Below, piece by piece: positions 7,337 through 7,687 of a stretch of 7,687 nt of DNA. Each line of letters begins with the position of its first letter. Position 1 is the stretch's first letter. Both the position numbers and the translations under genes were made by a program. The DNA comes from Caryophanales bacterium UBA1709 (GTDB taxonomy: Bacteria > Bacillota_I > Bacilli_A > RFN20 > UBA1709), in the NCBI GenBank assembly GCA_002317215.1, contig DCJD01000014.1, positions 1 to 7,687 of the forward strand, given 5' to 3'. The notes under the pieces are model-generated. The model did not search any database. It saw nothing but the letters and a program-made list of their open reading frames with translations, and was not told the origin of the DNA.

Positions 7337-7354
7337 AATTTTGTTTTTAGGTAA

Positions 7355-7687
7355 TTATTTCATTTGAGACATAACTTCCTCTGCGAAGTTATCTTCTCTA
7401 TGTTCCATACCTTCGCCAACATTATATCTGACGAATTTAACAACAGCACTGCCTTGTTCTTTAACGTATTGACCAACTTTTTTAGAACCATCTTTAACAA
7501 ATTCTTGTTCTAATAAACATGAATCTGATAATTGCTTTCTAACTTTGCCTTCAATAATAGATTTTAAAGCAGCTTCTGGTTTGTCTTGTAATTTTGGATC
7601 ATTCTTAGCGGATGCTAATTGAACTTCTTTTTCATGCTCAACAACATCGCTAGGAACATTTTCAATTGCAACATAAGTTGGAGACAT
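7355..7687 (-). CDS. tsf: Elongation factor Ts (C-terminal part; 5' end outside window)
   Basis: EF-Ts is the guanine nucleotide exchange factor that recycles EF-Tu-GDP to EF-Tu-GTP in the cytosol. The 110 residues seen are the C-terminal third or so of a protein of about 290. Signature stretches: SPTYVAIENVPSDVVEHEKE, then IIEGKVRKQLSDSCLLEQEF (the family's VEGRLNKF..E..LLEQPF), VKDGSKKVGQYVKEQG, and VKFVRYNVGEGMEHREDNF near the end. The ATG at the window edge is an internal methionine (homologues have residues just ahead of this PxYV/L motif), so the gene continues to the right, presumably behind rpsB. It ends in TAA. The N-terminal UBA-like domain and the EF-Tu-contacting TDF motif are not in view. 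Confidence 0.96.
   Translation of the reverse strand: MSPTYVAIENVPSDVVEHEKEVQLASAKNDPKLQDKPEAALKSIIEGKVRKQLSDSCLLEQEFVKDGSKKVGQYVKEQGSAVVKFVRYNVGEGMEHREDNFAEEVMSQMK

Noticed and set aside
7421..7426. TATAAT on the minus strand inside tsf as a promoter for pyrH
   Set aside because: It encodes part of the conserved RYNVGEG stretch and has no plausible -35 at the right spacing.
7685..7687. ATG at the window edge as the start of tsf
   Set aside because: The visible protein begins in the middle of EF-Ts, so this is an internal methionine.

Overview
The window is a stretch of bacterial core genome, very A+T-rich (about 30% G+C by eye), with every gene on the minus strand. Read in the direction of transcription, from right to left, the order is tsf (3' end only) - pyrH - frr - cdsA - dxr - rseP - polC (5' part only). 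This is the classic Firmicutes/Bacillota cluster rpsB-tsf-pyrH-frr-uppS-cdsA-dxr-rseP-proS-polC, here without uppS and proS. PolC (a Gram-positive type replicase), the gene order, strong AAAGGAG-type Shine-Dalgarno (SD) sequences and low G+C point to a low-GC Bacillota/Bacilli lineage, possibly one of the uncultured gut groups near Erysipelotrichales or Mycoplasmatota. The presence of dxr argues against a typical parasitic Mycoplasma. The exact taxon cannot be read from the window. All nine Trp codons I could see are TGG and none of the six visible stops is TGA, so the standard bacterial code fits.

Layout: 7355-7687 is the C-terminal part of EF-Ts. 7293-7354 is a 62-nt gap holding a 13-bp hairpin that ends just before the pyrH SD. 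pyrH, frr, cdsA, dxr and rseP (7292 down to 2687) are packed with gaps of 1-2 nt or a 1-nt overlap and must be co-transcribed. A 50-nt gap with a perfect AAGGAGG SD precedes polC, which is open from 2636 to the left edge of the window (878 codons, no stop or frameshift). No stretch over 300 bases lacks a gene. The plus strand holds no credible gene.

The genes link several core growth functions: translation elongation (EF-Ts), UMP phosphorylation (PyrH), ribosome recycling (RRF), CDP-diacylglycerol synthesis for phospholipids (CdsA), the committed step of MEP isoprenoid synthesis (Dxr), intramembrane proteolysis of membrane-bound substrates (RseP/RasP family) and DNA replication (PolC). I see no mobile element, CRISPR, defence or toxin module, and no evidence of a new system. 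The points most worth a second look are the tsf/pyrH hairpin, the loss of uppS and proS from the cluster, the divergent extracytoplasmic region and charged linker of RseP, and two genes (cdsA, dxr) that seem to depend on translational coupling instead of their own SD.
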